DNA of 64,000 nucleotides from an uncultured Neomegalonema sp. Its GTDB lineage: Bacteria; Pseudomonadota; Alphaproteobacteria; Rhodobacterales; Rhodobacteraceae. Of this stretch, positions 1-10,634 are shown one piece after another; the first letter of the stretch is position 1, and the number at the start of each line of letters is the position of its first letter. Both the position numbers and the translations under genes were made by a program. The stretch lies in assembly GCA_938008165.1 (NCBI GenBank), contig CALLLP010000011.1, positions 57,044 through 121,043 of the forward strand, given 5' to 3'. The notes under the pieces were generated by a model. That model was not told where the DNA came from. It made no database searches and worked only from the letters and a program-made list of their open reading frames with translations.

Positions 1-464
1 TAATGGATGAAATCGGGGTCGCTTTCCTCGGCATGGGCGGGCAGGGCGAGCCATGTCTGGAGACCGAACAGGCGTTGCCCTTGGCGCTTGCGCTCGTCGC
101 TGGTGCGTTCGGAATGGACGATCCCGCGCCCTGCGCTCATCCAGTTCACCGCGCCGGGCGTGATGGCCATATCCGTGCCGAGACTGTCTCGATGCCGGAT
201 TTCGCCCTCGAACAGATAGGTAAGCGTGGCGAGATTGATATGTGGATGGGGCCGGACGTCGATGCCCTCGTCGGTCAGGAATTCCGCCGGTCCCATTTGA
301 TCGAAGAAGATAAACGGCCCCACCATCTGCCCCGCTTTGGAGGGCAGGGCGCGCCGCACCTCCATCTCGCCCAGATCGACGGCGCTGGGGGTGATGACGG
401 TGCGGATCGCATCGACGGAGGCGCGGTCGCCGGGGACAGGATCGGGGCAGGGATGCCAGCTCAT
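1..464 (-). CDS. Pirin family protein (C-terminus beyond window)
   Basis: Minus-strand translation from ATG at 464: [62 protein letters not shown]...[31 protein letters not shown]; pirin cupin motifs; open at window edge. Confidence 0.87.
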   Translation of the reverse strand, partial: MSWHPCPDPVPGDRASVDAIRTVITPSAVDLGEMEVRRALPSKAGQMVGPFIFFDQMGPAEFLTDEGIDVRPHPHINLATLTYLFEGEIRHRDSLGTDMAITPGAVNWMSAGRGIVHSERTSDERKRQGQRLFGLQTWLALPAHAEESDPDFIH

Positions 465-603
465 CAAAACACTCCTTACGCTATAACCGATCGTGACGTA
501 GTGTTCTTGCCCCGGCCCGCCATATCGAAACCCGCTATTCACATTTGTCGCACCCGGCCCCATATTCCCAGCGACGAGTCGGATTATTTCGGGAGAGCGC
601 ATC

Positions 604-1467
604 ATGCAATGGCGCGGGCGCAGAAGCAGCAGCAATATCGAGGACCGCCGTGGCGGCGGCATGAAACGCGCGGGAGGCGGCATCGGAATTGGGGCGATCG
701 TGCTGTTCGTCGCATCGATCTTCTTTCCGCAATATGTCCCGCTCTTGCAGATGGTGGGCGTCGGCAGTGGCGGAGGGGGCGGCGGCGGCGCCACCTATTC
801 GCAAGGGTCGGGGGTCGATGACGACCACCGCGAGTTTCTCGGAGTCGTTCTGGCCGATACCGAAGACGTCTGGTCCAATATCTTTCAGGCAAACGGGGCG
901 CGGTATCAAAAGCCGACCCTCGTGATTTTCGACGGGCGCACCACCTCGCCCTGTGGTCCCGCCTCGACCGGCTCCGGCCCGTTCTACTGCCCTGCGGACA
1001 AGAAAATCTATATCGATCCGGGGTTTTACGATGTCATGGAGCGCCGCCTTGGCGCGCCGGGTGATTTCGCGCAGGCCTATGTGGTGGCCCATGAGGTCGC
1101 GCATCACGTCCAGAACGTCGATGGCACGATCCCCAAGGTCAACAGATACCGGCGCGGTGCCTCGAAGGTCGAAGCAAACCGGGCGACCGTGCGGCTGGAG
1201 CTTCAGGCCGATTGCTATTCCGGCGTCTGGACCAATCATATCCAGCGCGGCAAACGGGTGCTGGAGGACGGCGATATCAAGGAAGCGCTGAATGCGGCCT
1301 TCCAGATCGGTGACGATACGTTGCAGGGGCGTTCGGGCGGCCATGTCAACCCGGCGACCTTTACCCATGGCACGTCGGAGCAGCGGGTGAATTGGTTCTA
1401 CAAGGGCCTGCGCAGTGGCGATATCGCAAGCTGCGATACCTTCAGCCAGAGTTACGAACAATTGTAA
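604..1467 (+). CDS. YpfJ-like neutral zinc metallopeptidase, membrane anchored
   Basis: N-terminal [17 protein letters not shown], one TM segment, Gly-rich linker, [10 protein letters not shown] zinc motif. Confidence 0.88.
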   Translation: MQWRGRRSSSNIEDRRGGGMKRAGGGIGIGAIVLFVASIFFPQYVPLLQMVGVGSGGGGGGGATYSQGSGVDDDHREFLGVVLADTEDVWSNIFQANGARYQKPTLVIFDGRTTSPCGPASTGSGPFYCPADKKIYIDPGFYDVMERRLGAPGDFAQAYVVAHEVAHHVQNVDGTIPKVNRYRRGASKVEANRATVRLELQADCYSGVWTNHIQRGKRVLEDGDIKEALNAAFQIGDDTLQGRSGGHVNPATFTHGTSEQRVNWFYKGLRSGDIASCDTFSQSYEQL

Positions 1468-1583
1468 ATCTGCGTCGCGTGTCAGCCCTGACGAGCGATG
1501 CGGCGGGTCGTACGCGTTCTCGGATTGCCTCCCCCTGCCTTTTCTTTGTACTGGCCGGGCGGGGGGGGAATCGGAGCCAGAGC

Positions 1584-2219
1584 CTATGCCTTCCGAAATA
1601 CCGCTACCAATGCACGGGTTGTCCCGTGGGTGTGGGATTCGTTGCCATAGACGGGGCAATCGACGAAATCAGGAGCGGTGATTCGCCCCGCCGCCGCCAG
1701 CCGCTCGAAGGCGGTCCCGAAGCCATGCGCGTCGAAATGCGCGCCGTTGATGCCAAGGCAGAACAGCGCCCCGGATCGCGCGACCCGCAGCACTTCGCCC
1801 AGCGCTTCGGGTCCAACATGGCCATGGGTGAATGTACCGGCGCTCAGCAATCCGCCATAGGTGTCATCCGGGATCGGCACGCGGGACAGTACATCGCCTT
1901 CGATCGCGCGCCCGTAGATCCCCTTCGCCTCTGCCACGCGGAGCATTTCCGGCGACAGGTCCAGCCCGTCGATAGGGGCCGTAACCAGCGCGGCCACAGC
2001 CTCCGCCACGGCCCCCGATCCGCACCCGATGTCGAGAATCGGCGTATCGCCCTCCCTGCGCCGGTCGATGAAGATCTGCGCCACCTCGCGCGGATAGACA
2101 TAGCCCATCGCCGCGATGAAATCGGCGTCATAGGTCTCGGCCCAGTCGCGGTAGAGCGACTTGACATCCTCACGGCTCGTCAGGGCATAGGCGGCGTCCA
2201 CATCCGGTTTGTCGCTCAT
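1584..2219 (-). CDS. Class I SAM-dependent methyltransferase
   Basis: ILDIGCGSGAVAEAVAAL SAM-binding motif; start overlaps the stop of the upstream aminotransferase gene. Confidence 0.82.
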   Translation of the reverse strand: MSDKPDVDAAYALTSREDVKSLYRDWAETYDADFIAAMGYVYPREVAQIFIDRRREGDTPILDIGCGSGAVAEAVAALVTAPIDGLDLSPEMLRVAEAKGIYGRAIEGDVLSRVPIPDDTYGGLLSAGTFTHGHVGPEALGEVLRVARSGALFCLGINGAHFDAHGFGTAFERLAAAGRITAPDFVDCPVYGNESHTHGTTRALVAVFRKA

Positions 2220-3379
2220 TCCAACAGGCCCCGCATCCGGGCGATGGCCTCGCGGATCTTCTCCTCCGAATTGGCATAGGAAAAGCGGATATTTCCCTCC
2301 GCCGTCTCGCCAAAACTGGCCCCGGCGATGGTCGCGACGCTGGCCTCCTCCAACAGTCGTGCTTGCAGGTCGCGCCCGTTCATCCCTGTTCCCTCGATAT
2401 TCGGAAACACGTAGAAGGCCCCGCCCGGCTCCGGGCAGCGCACGCCCGGCACGTCGTTCAGCAGATCGACGATCACCCGCCGCCGCCGCGCAAAGGCCGC
2501 CATCATCGCTTCAACGGCATCCTGTGGCCCGGCCAGCGCCTCGATCCCCGCAATCTGCGTCGCGGCATTCACACAGGAATGACTGTTCACGCATAACCGC
2601 TCCGCCGCATCCACCAGCGTCTGGGGCCAGATGGAATAGCCCAGCCGCCAGCCGGTCATCGCATAGGTTTTCGACCATCCATCCAGCACGATCAGCCGAT
2701 CCGCCAGCGAAGGATATTCCAGCAGTGAGACATGCCCCCGGTTGTCATAGAGCATCCGGCTGTAAATCTCGTCCGACAGGATCGCGACTTCAGGCCAGCT
2801 TTCCAGCCCCGCCACCAGCGCATCGGTCTCCGCCCGTGTCATGACGCCGCCGGTGGGATTGTTTGGGCTGTTGAGGATCAGCAGGCGCGTGCGCGGGGTG
2901 ATCGCGGCCAGAATATCCGCCGCCCGATACCCGAATCCGTCCTCCTCGCGCGGGCTGACCGGCACTGGCACTGCACCGCTATACCCGATCATCGAGCGAT
3001 AGATCGGAAAGCCGGGATCGGGGTAGACGATTTCCGCCCCCGCCTGTCCGAAGATCGACAGGGCGAAGAACATCGTCGGTTTGCCACCGGGCATGATCAG
3101 GATGCGCTCAGGCGAGACCGTGACCCCCCGCCGGGCGAGAATATCCGCCGCCACCGCCTCGCGCAGGGGCAGGATGCCTTTGGCGGGGGTGTATCCATGA
3201 TGTCCGTCGCGCAGCGCCCGGACCCCGGCTTCCACGATATTTTCCGGGGTCGGAAAATCGGGCTGACCGATGCCTAGATTGATGATGTCCTTGCCTTGGG
3301 ACTGTAACTCTGCGGCACGGGCCAAAACCGAAAAGGCGCTTTCCGTGCCAAGGCGGTCGAGGGCGGGGGTCGTTTGCAT
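2216..3379 (-). CDS. Pyridoxal phosphate-dependent aminotransferase class I/II
   Basis: LNSPNNPTGG, SDEIYSRM, DGWSKTYAMTGWRLGY motifs; start chosen at MQTTPALDRLGTESAF. Confidence 0.88.
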   Translation of the reverse strand: MQTTPALDRLGTESAFSVLARAAELQSQGKDIINLGIGQPDFPTPENIVEAGVRALRDGHHGYTPAKGILPLREAVAADILARRGVTVSPERILIMPGGKPTMFFALSIFGQAGAEIVYPDPGFPIYRSMIGYSGAVPVPVSPREEDGFGYRAADILAAITPRTRLLILNSPNNPTGGVMTRAETDALVAGLESWPEVAILSDEIYSRMLYDNRGHVSLLEYPSLADRLIVLDGWSKTYAMTGWRLGYSIWPQTLVDAAERLCVNSHSCVNAATQIAGIEALAGPQDAVEAMMAAFARRRRVIVDLLNDVPGVRCPEPGGAFYVFPNIEGTGMNGRDLQARLLEEASVATIAGASFGETAEGNIRFSYANSEEKIREAIARMRGLLE

Positions 3380-3552
3380 CGGCGATCCTCGAAGTCGAAA
3401 ACAGCGGGTCTTCGGACTTTCCGGCATCGCTGCCGATCTGTCATCCACAAAAAGGAGCGCTCTAACGATTCATTACGACGGAAAGGGAATCGTTGCCCGT
3501 GTAAGGGGTAAGGTTATATCACTATCTTAGAAATCGATCAGAGGAGACTGAG

Positions 3553-4107
3553 ATGCTTCGCGTAATCGCCTTCGTGGCAACACTTGCGACCACCGGAATC
3601 ATGGCCGGGGCCGCCAGCGCACATCCCCCGGATCTGCACGGATCGACCTACGGAACGTCGATCTATGGCGGTGGGCACACGACGTCCTATGTCGCGCCGA
3701 GCTATACGGGCGCAAGCTATGGCGCATCGTCTTATGTCGCCCCTAGCTATACGGGTGCCAGCTTTGGCAGCACGAGCTATGTATCGGCACCCACGTATAA
3801 CGCTACACCGCTATATTCCACGACTTACAGCACGCCATCCTACACGCCCCCGCGCCGTCACAGCTATTCGGGCTATCGCGCGCCCAGCTATGGCTATCGC
3901 CACCGCAATACCGGCAGTTATCGTGGATATTACCGCAACCCGTATCACAATCGCCCAGTCAACAATTTCGTCCGTCAGAGCTTCGGTCCCTATTCCCGGA
4001 TCCCGACGACGGAGGGCGTAAATGTCGGATATGCCGGTGGTCCGACCTTTGGCAGTGACGATATGCCCGTGATCAACGGTGTGCGTCTCAACGGCGCGCC
4101 GAACTGA
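3553..4107 (+). CDS. Secreted Tyr/Ser-rich repeat protein
   Basis: Signal peptide MLRVIAFVATLATTGIMAGAASA; RBS aggagactgag; SYVAPSYTGASYGAS tandem repeats. Confidence 0.75.
   Translation: MLRVIAFVATLATTGIMAGAASAHPPDLHGSTYGTSIYGGGHTTSYVAPSYTGASYGASSYVAPSYTGASFGSTSYVSAPTYNATPLYSTTYSTPSYTPPRRHSYSGYRAPSYGYRHRNTGSYRGYYRNPYHNRPVNNFVRQSFGPYSRIPTTEGVNVGYAGGPTFGSDDMPVINGVRLNGAPN
3685..3774 (+). repeat. 45-bp tandem repeat (2 copies plus partial third) encoding SYVAPSYTGAS(Y/F)G(A/S)(S/T)
   Basis: Repeat starts at 3685, 3730 and 3775 with 45-bp spacing. Confidence 0.85.
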
Positions 4108-4251
4108 CGAAGGAGAATGACCCCTGCTGGCTTTCTCTGCTTGGTATAGCGCGATCCCCGGTCGCATATCCTTGAGATGGCTTTCTTGTCTTTGTTTGGG
4201 CGCAATTTTCAAATCGAAAATGCCCAAAAGCCGGTGGGGTTCATTGCAACG

Positions 4252-5160
4252 CTATGGCGAGGCGGTATCGAGAGTATGCATCGCGGCCGCCTCGACCCAC
4301 CAAGTGCGCTCGCTGGCCCGAAGGGCCTTGGCTCCGTCAACCGCTTGGTTGCGCGTGGCGAAAAGGGCGAAGCACGTCGCCCCTGACCCGGACATGCCCG
4401 TATAGAGCGCCCCCGGCAGATCGGCGAGGGCCGTTTCGATCCGGCTGATTTCAGGCATGATCGAGCGCGCCGCCGCCGCCAGATCGTTATGCGTCGCATC
4501 TCGCAACCAATCGGCCAGCGCCCCGGCGGTTTCGAAGCCGGGGGGCGGTGTCACGGGCGGCGAGGTCGATCCGGCATCCCGCGCCGCGAATACGCTGCGC
4601 GTTTCGAGACCCCGCATCGGATTTGCCAGAACCATCCAGACTTCGGGCAGGGCAGGGGCGTCGGTCAGCGTCTCGCCAATGCCGCCCATCATCCGGGCGC
4701 GTGATGCGAGGCAAACCGGCACATCGGCGCCCAAGGTCAGGCCCAGCGCCGCCATCTCCGCCTTGGGCAGATCGAGTGACCAGAGCCGCGAAAGCGCCCG
4801 CAGGGTCGCCGCTGCATCCGCCGAGCCGCCTCCGATCCCCGAAGCGACCGGCAGGCGTTTGGTCAGTAACAGCGCCGCGCCCGGTCTGTGTCCCATCCGG
4901 GCCTGTGCGACATCCTGCAAGGCGAGGGCGGCGCGTAGAACCAGATTATCCGCACTGACTTCGAGAAGGTCGCCGAAAGGCCCGTCTAGGCTGAGCGACA
5001 GCATCGCGCTTGGCTCTGCCGCGATCGTATCCCCGATATCGGCGAAGACGACGAGGCTTTGCAGCATGTGATAGCCATCCGCCCGGCGTCCCGTGACATG
5101 CAGGAACAAGTTGATCTTGGCATGGGCCGGTTCGCGGACCGGCCCGACAGGATCAGCCAT
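4252..5160 (-). CDS. ispE: 4-diphosphocytidyl-2-C-methyl-D-erythritol kinase
   Basis: AHAKINLFLHVTGRRADGYHMLQSLV, PVASGIGGGSADAAATLRAL; ATG at 5160 overlaps upstream gene stop. Confidence 0.93.
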   Translation of the reverse strand: MADPVGPVREPAHAKINLFLHVTGRRADGYHMLQSLVVFADIGDTIAAEPSAMLSLSLDGPFGDLLEVSADNLVLRAALALQDVAQARMGHRPGAALLLTKRLPVASGIGGGSADAAATLRALSRLWSLDLPKAEMAALGLTLGADVPVCLASRARMMGGIGETLTDAPALPEVWMVLANPMRGLETRSVFAARDAGSTSPPVTPPPGFETAGALADWLRDATHNDLAAAARSIMPEISRIETALADLPGALYTGMSGSGATCFALFATRNQAVDGAKALRASERTWWVEAAAMHTLDTASP

Positions 5161-6928
5161 CGTCCTTGGGCGTCTTGTCGCCGGTATCTGTTTCGACGGC
5201 CTTGTCGGCATCCTCGATTTCGGCGGCGCGCTCCTCCTCCAGAACGATGTCGAGACCGACGGCCAGCTTGCGCTTGATCCGGTCGCGCAGCTCCTGCTCA
5301 TCCGGATTGAAGGACAGGGCGCGGCGCCATTGGAACCGCGCTTCGGTCTTGCGGCCGACCATCCACAGGGTATCGCCGAAATGGTCATTGATGACCGGAT
5401 CGGTCGGAGTCAGCTCGACCGCGCGCTCCATCGTCTGCACCGCCGATTTGAAATCGCCAAGGCGGTATTCGACCCAGCCGAGAGAATCGGTGATGTAGCC
5501 GTCATTGGGGCGCAGCTCGACCGCCCGCTCGATCATCTCGCGCGCTTCGGTCAGATTGCGATTCTGCTCGATCCAGGAATAGCCGAGATAATTGAGCACA
5601 TGCGCTTGATCGGGCCGGAATTCCAGGGCCTGTTTCAGATCGGCTTCGGCTTCGTCCCAATTGCCCAGACGTTCGTTCGAGACGCCCCGCGCATAATTGA
5701 GCGACCAGTACCGCTCTTTGGGTCCGCCGATCAGCTCGAAAGCCCGGTCATAGGCGACGCGTGCCTCCTCGTAGCGTTCGGCCCGGCGCATCAGATCGCC
5801 GATGGCGATTGGCACGGTCTCGTCTTTCGGGAAGACCTTTTCCAGTTTTTTCAGCGCGTCCAGCGCTTCGTCGGTCATGTCGATCCGCGACAGGGCATCG
5901 GCGCGTCCGACCTGTGCCGAGCGGTAATAGGGGCTTTTGGCGTCGAAATTTTCGTAGGTTTCGGCAGCTTCCGCCCAGCGCTCCTGCGCCTCCATCACAT
6001 TGCCGAGCAAGAGGCGCGGCGCCTCCATTTCCTCGTTCAGATAGAGGGCGAGTTGCAGGTAGACCAGCGACAAGCGAATCCCGCCATCATCGCGGGCAAA
6101 GGCACTGGCCAGCCCGTAAAGGGCTTCGGCGGCTCCCTGTTTTCCGGTCTCGACCAAGGGGTCTGGGGTGGTATTCATCGCCTCGGCCCGCTCGCGCGCG
6201 GCGATCATGACCGGATCGGAAGGCACGCGTTCCAGCGCCCGGTCGTAGATCGCCATCGCGTCCTCATTACGCGTCTGGCGCTCCAAAAAGCGCCCATAGG
6301 CTTCTGCGAGACGCGCGGTCGGCGTTTCGTCGCCGATCGAGGATTTGAACAGCTTTTCGGCATCCTCGTCATCCCCGGCGGCGGCGGCGGCCAGACCGGC
6401 ATGGTAATCGGCAAAGATGCGATAAAGCTGTTGCCCGTCGAGAGAGGCGAAGATGTCCTGCGCTTCTTCATGCTTGCCAAGGTCAAAGGCGGCCCAGCCC
6501 GCCAACAATTTGGCGGTTACGGTGTTGAACGCCGTGTCGCCATGCTTCTCCAGCCGGTTGGCGGCGTTCTTCGCCTCGCCTTTTTGAAAATCCTCCGTGA
6601 CCAGCAAAAGCTGGCTGATCCGGTGATCCGGTTCCTTGGAGACGAGTTTGCGGGCGATGGGCACCGCCGCACTGACCCGCCCGGCGGCGATCTTGTAGAG
6701 CACGGTCTGCTCCATCAGATCGATATTCGTCGGATCGGCGGCAAGGGCGCGGGTGAAATACGTCGCGGCCTGATCCATATCGTTGTTGATCGCGGCATGG
6801 CGCGCGGCGAGATAGGAACCCGTGTTCCCTTCTGCAAAAACCGGCGTCCCGCCAAGACAGGCGAGGATCGCTGCGAAAGCCGTACCGGCGCGCAATCGGC
6901 GTCGCAGGGTGGGAATGAACGCGATCAT
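5153..6928 (-). CDS. Exported tetratricopeptide repeat protein
   Basis: Signal peptide MIAFIPTLRRRLRAGTAFAAILACLGGTPVFA; TPR motifs such as AHVLNYLGYSWIEQNRNLTEAREMIERAVELRPNDGYITDSLGWVEYRLGDF. Confidence 0.88.
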   Translation of the reverse strand: MIAFIPTLRRRLRAGTAFAAILACLGGTPVFAEGNTGSYLAARHAAINNDMDQAATYFTRALAADPTNIDLMEQTVLYKIAAGRVSAAVPIARKLVSKEPDHRISQLLLVTEDFQKGEAKNAANRLEKHGDTAFNTVTAKLLAGWAAFDLGKHEEAQDIFASLDGQQLYRIFADYHAGLAAAAAGDDEDAEKLFKSSIGDETPTARLAEAYGRFLERQTRNEDAMAIYDRALERVPSDPVMIAARERAEAMNTTPDPLVETGKQGAAEALYGLASAFARDDGGIRLSLVYLQLALYLNEEMEAPRLLLGNVMEAQERWAEAAETYENFDAKSPYYRSAQVGRADALSRIDMTDEALDALKKLEKVFPKDETVPIAIGDLMRRAERYEEARVAYDRAFELIGGPKERYWSLNYARGVSNERLGNWDEAEADLKQALEFRPDQAHVLNYLGYSWIEQNRNLTEAREMIERAVELRPNDGYITDSLGWVEYRLGDFKSAVQTMERAVELTPTDPVINDHFGDTLWMVGRKTEARFQWRRALSFNPDEQELRDRIKRKLAVGLDIVLEEERAAEIEDADKAVETDTGDKTPKDDG

Positions 6929-7120
6929 GACACTGTCCTGTTCCGGGCCTGACTCAGCGCAAAAATCGCTTGTCGCCCTCAAAATTTACACTCTCGGTTA
7001 TAACGTATAGGCAGTACGACTGAAAAAGGGATTGATTTTTGCGTCTTGATGCGGAAACGCGACAAAAAGATGCAACCGTGCAACCCCTTAGTCATGCACG
7101 AAAAAACCGCAAGGAGAGCG

Positions 7121-7990
7121 ATGGTGGTGTTCAGAAAGATGCATGGCCTTGGTAACGATTTCGTTGTCGTGGATCTTCGGGGCGGCCAGCGCAAGCCGGA
7201 TGCGGCCCTCGTGCGCGCGGTGGCCGATCGTCGCCGGGGTATCGGCTTCGATCAGTTCATCAGCATCGAAGACGATCCCAGCAACGAGATCGCGGCCTAT
7301 ATGGGCATCTGGAATCCCGATGGATCGCGCTCAGGGGCCTGTGGCAATGCCACGCGCTGTGTCGGCCATCTGCTGATGCAGGAAAGCGATACGGACAGCG
7401 TGCGCCTGCGTACCGATTCCGGCATTCTGTCCTGCTGGAATGCGGCTGGAGGGTTGGTCCGGGTCGATATGGGCAAGCCAAAACTGGACTGGCAGGAGAT
7501 TCCCGTCGCCGAAGCCAGCGATACCGTGCGGGTCGATGTGAAGTTCGGTCCCATCGATAATCCTGCGCTCTGGGGTCCGGGGGCGGTCAATATGGGCAAT
7601 CCCCATGCCGTCTTTTTCGTGGATGATGCCGATCGCTTTCCCGTCGACAAGATCGGCCCGATGGTCGAGAATCACCCCATGTTCCCGGAGCGCACGAATG
7701 TCGAATTCTGCACCGTGGAAGGCCCCAACCGTATGCGGATGCGTGTATGGGAGCGGGGGGCCGGGATCACGCAGGCATGCGGGTCGGGGGCCTGCGCGGC
7801 AGTGGTCGCGGGGGTGCGCCGAAGGCTGGTGGACCGCAAATGCGTCGTCATGCTCGATGGCGGTCCCTTGGGGATCGAATGGCTCGAAAGCGGCCCCGTC
7901 ATGATGACCGGTCCCGTCGCATTGAGTTTTACCGGCGAATTCGGCCCCGATATTCTGGCGCAGGCCGAACGCGAGCGTCAGGCATCGTGA
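7121..7990 (+). CDS. dapF: Diaminopimelate epimerase
   Basis: FRKMHGLGNDFVVVD, RSGACGNATRCVG, ACGSGACAAVVAG active-site motifs; RBS aaggagag before ATG 7121. Confidence 0.95.
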   Translation: MVVFRKMHGLGNDFVVVDLRGGQRKPDAALVRAVADRRRGIGFDQFISIEDDPSNEIAAYMGIWNPDGSRSGACGNATRCVGHLLMQESDTDSVRLRTDSGILSCWNAAGGLVRVDMGKPKLDWQEIPVAEASDTVRVDVKFGPIDNPALWGPGAVNMGNPHAVFFVDDADRFPVDKIGPMVENHPMFPERTNVEFCTVEGPNRMRMRVWERGAGITQACGSGACAAVVAGVRRRLVDRKCVVMLDGGPLGIEWLESGPVMMTGPVALSFTGEFGPDILAQAERERQAS

Positions 7991-8048
7991 GCGGCGAGGA
8001 TGGGCGCACCATCCCCGATATCCCGGACATTCCCGGCAGTGCCGATCT

Positions 8049-9704
8049 TCACATATTCGGGTAGTTTGGCCCCTCGCCCCCTTGAGGCGTGCTCCAGACG
8101 ATGTTCTGCGACGGATCCTTGATGTCGCAGGTCTTGCAGTGGACGCAGTTCTGATAATTGATCTGAAACTTGTCGTTGCCAGCATCGTCCTTCACGAATT
8201 CATACACTCCGGCCGGGCAGTAGCGCGCCGAAGGCCCGCCATAGACCGGCAGATTCACGTCAACCGGCACGCTGGGGTCTTTCAGCAGTAGGTGCGGGCG
8301 CTGGCCTTCCTGATGGTTTGTGAAGCTATAGGCGACATTTGTGAGCCGGTCGAAGCTGAGCTTTCCGTCGGGTTTGGGATAATCGATGGGGTCGAAATCC
8401 TTGGCCTTTCCGGTGCTTTCGGAATCGGATTTGCCATGGTTGAACGTGCCCATCAGGCTGATGCCCAAGCGGTTCTGCAATTGCATGTCGAGACCGCCGA
8501 GGCCGAGGCTCGTCAGCATGCCATAGCGTGACCACATCGGCTTGACGTTGCGCACGGGGTAGAGGTCGCGCTTGATATCGCTGTTCTGGATGGTGTGTTC
8601 GAATTCGACGAGATCGTCATGGGAGCGGCCTGAGGCCAGCGCCTCCGCGATCTGTTCGGCGGCCAGCTTGCCAGAGATCATCGCATTGTGGTTGCCCTTG
8701 ATGCGGGGCACGTTGACCAGACCCGCCGAGCACCCGACGATCAGACCCCCCGGAAAGCTCATCTTGGGCCGTGATTGCCAGCCCCCCTCGACGATGGCCC
8801 GTGCGCCATAGGCGACGCGCTTGCCGCCCTCCAGCAGATCCGCGATCATCGGATGGTGCTTGAAGCGCTGGAATTCCATGTAGGGGAATACATGGGGGTT
8901 TTCGTAGTTCAGGTGGACGACGAAGCCGACATAAACTTGATTGTTCTCAAGATGATAGACAAAGCTGCCTCCGCCTGCATTCTTGCCCAGAGGCCAGCCC
9001 ATCGTGTGCAGGACCGAGCCTTGTTTATGCTTTTCGGGCTTGACTTCCCACAGCTCTTTCATGCCGAGGCCGTACTTTTGCGGCTCGGCATTTTTGTCCA
9101 GTTCGTGCCGGGCGATGATCTGCTTGGCGAGCGATCCGCGCACGCCTTCGGCGATCACGACATATTTGCCCAGCAGTTCCATGCCAGGCTCATAATCAGG
9201 CCCCGGCTCACCCTGGGCATCGAGGCCAAATTCGCCCGCAACGACGCCCTTGATAACGCCATCATCGCCCATGACCAGTTGCGAAGCCGCGAAACCGGGG
9301 AAGATTTCGACGTCCAAAGCCTCCGCCTGTTCGGCCATCCAGCGGCAGACATTGCCCATCGAGACGATGTAGTTGCCGTGATTGTTCATCAGCGGCGGCA
9401 TCATCATATTCGGCAGGCGCATCGATCCATCCGGCCCAAGCACCACGAATTTATCGTCGGTGACGGGGGTATGAAGCGGCGCGCCCTTTTCCTTCCAGTC
9501 GGGGATCAGCGCATCCAGACCCGCCGGGTCGAGCACGGCACCGGATAGGATATGGGCCCCGACCTCGGATCCTTTTTCGAGGACGACCACGGAGAGGTCG
9601 GGGTTGACCTGTTTCAGCCGGATGGCGGTGGAAAGACCCGCTGGGCCTGCCCCGACGATGACAACGTCGTATTCCATCGATTCCCGTTCGATTGCCTCGG
9701 CCAT
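8049..9704 (-). CDS. Electron transfer flavoprotein-ubiquinone oxidoreductase
   Basis: DVVIVGAGPAGLSTAIRLKQ; C-terminal 4Fe-4S ferredoxin motif QNCVHCKTCDIKDPSQNI. Confidence 0.95.
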   Translation of the reverse strand: MAEAIERESMEYDVVIVGAGPAGLSTAIRLKQVNPDLSVVVLEKGSEVGAHILSGAVLDPAGLDALIPDWKEKGAPLHTPVTDDKFVVLGPDGSMRLPNMMMPPLMNNHGNYIVSMGNVCRWMAEQAEALDVEIFPGFAASQLVMGDDGVIKGVVAGEFGLDAQGEPGPDYEPGMELLGKYVVIAEGVRGSLAKQIIARHELDKNAEPQKYGLGMKELWEVKPEKHKQGSVLHTMGWPLGKNAGGGSFVYHLENNQVYVGFVVHLNYENPHVFPYMEFQRFKHHPMIADLLEGGKRVAYGARAIVEGGWQSRPKMSFPGGLIVGCSAGLVNVPRIKGNHNAMISGKLAAEQIAEALASGRSHDDLVEFEHTIQNSDIKRDLYPVRNVKPMWSRYGMLTSLGLGGLDMQLQNRLGISLMGTFNHGKSDSESTGKAKDFDPIDYPKPDGKLSFDRLTNVAYSFTNHQEGQRPHLLLKDPSVPVDVNLPVYGGPSARYCPAGVYEFVKDDAGNDKFQINYQNCVHCKTCDIKDPSQNIVWSTPQGGEGPNYPNM

Positions 9705-9809
9705 CCGTTCCGTCCTTTGCCTAGGAGAGTGCTGATTTGCTGAGGTTATGCAGGAGACAGGGCCGGGGGGTCAATCGGGACGTAGGGGCAGGATCGTCGC
9801 GCCGCTACG

Positions 9810-10052
9810 CTACTTCTTCGGGGCCGTCGCCGTCGGTTTGGCCGGGGTTGCGGGCGGTGCGGTGCCGAATAGACGATCGAAGAACGATCCCGAATTCGAA
9901 TGCGCGCCTTTTTGCTTGCGCGATTTTTCCAACTCGGCGGCGAGGGCGGCCTGTCGTTCCTGAAGATCCGGCCCCCCCTTTGCATTGGCGGGCGGCGAGG
10001 AGATCAAGACGGCGGACAGGGTGAACGCGGTGATTAGGGTTCTAACGATCAT
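9810..10052 (-). CDS. Small secreted hypothetical protein
   Basis: MIVRTLITAFTLSAVLISSPPANA signal peptide, then short charged protein with Pro/Ala/Thr tail. Confidence 0.6.
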   Translation of the reverse strand: MIVRTLITAFTLSAVLISSPPANAKGGPDLQERQAALAAELEKSRKQKGAHSNSGSFFDRLFGTAPPATPAKPTATAPKK

Positions 10053-10222
10053 CGTTTCCTCCATTTTTGACATAAAGGTAATCTGGGGCCGCGCTTGGGG
10101 GATGTCGCATCACGGAGATGCACGCTTTCGCCATTGTGGCGCGAGCGAAGCGCCGCGAGATCGCCCCGCTTTTACCGGGCGTTCAATCGCCGTTGCTAGA
10201 ATGGTGGGGGAAGGGGTGCCCC

Positions 10223-10597
10223 ATGAACTGCGAATATTGTGGGAATGCGTTTGGCGCGCGGGCCATGGCCTGTGCCGGGTGCGGATCGCCGCGCACGGTC
10301 GCGCTCGCCGAACCGGCGGGCACAGCGGCGATGATCTATGAACAGATTGGTCGCGCGGTCGTGGATCGGCAGCCGAACGATGCCTTAGACCGGCTCGTCA
10401 GTATCGGCGAGCGCAAGAACGCCTCAACCCGCGAGCAGAAAATCGCGCGATGGGCAAAAGTTGCCTGTTGTCTGGCGCTGGTCTGGCAATTCCCCATGAT
10501 TCTGGCGGCCATCTTCCCGCTTGGGATGATGTTTTTCCTATGGATATACCTGCCATATCGGGGGCTGAAGTCTTTTTGGGGCTGGCTGTCCTCATAA
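10223..10597 (+). CDS. Zinc-ribbon membrane protein of unknown function
   Basis: MNCEYCGNAFGARAMACAGCGSP (two CxxC pairs) followed by C-terminal hydrophobic segments. Confidence 0.65.
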   Translation: MNCEYCGNAFGARAMACAGCGSPRTVALAEPAGTAAMIYEQIGRAVVDRQPNDALDRLVSIGERKNASTREQKIARWAKVACCLALVWQFPMILAAIFPLGMMFFLWIYLPYRGLKSFWGWLSS

Positions 10598-10634
10598 GGA
10601 TCACGCCTCGATTCAGGGCGCTGTGCCATGTGAC

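Noticed and set aside
5093-6952. 619-aa plus-strand ORF
   Set aside because: Antisense to the TPR protein; the minus-strand product has clear TPR motifs and signal peptide. Long antisense ORF is a GC-rich codon artefact.
7987-8063. 26-codon GTG ORF (VSGEDGRTIPDIPDIPGSADLHIFG) overlapping the dapF stop
   Set aside because: Too short, no homology recognisable, and runs into the convergent ETF-QO coding end; could be a remnant but unsupported.
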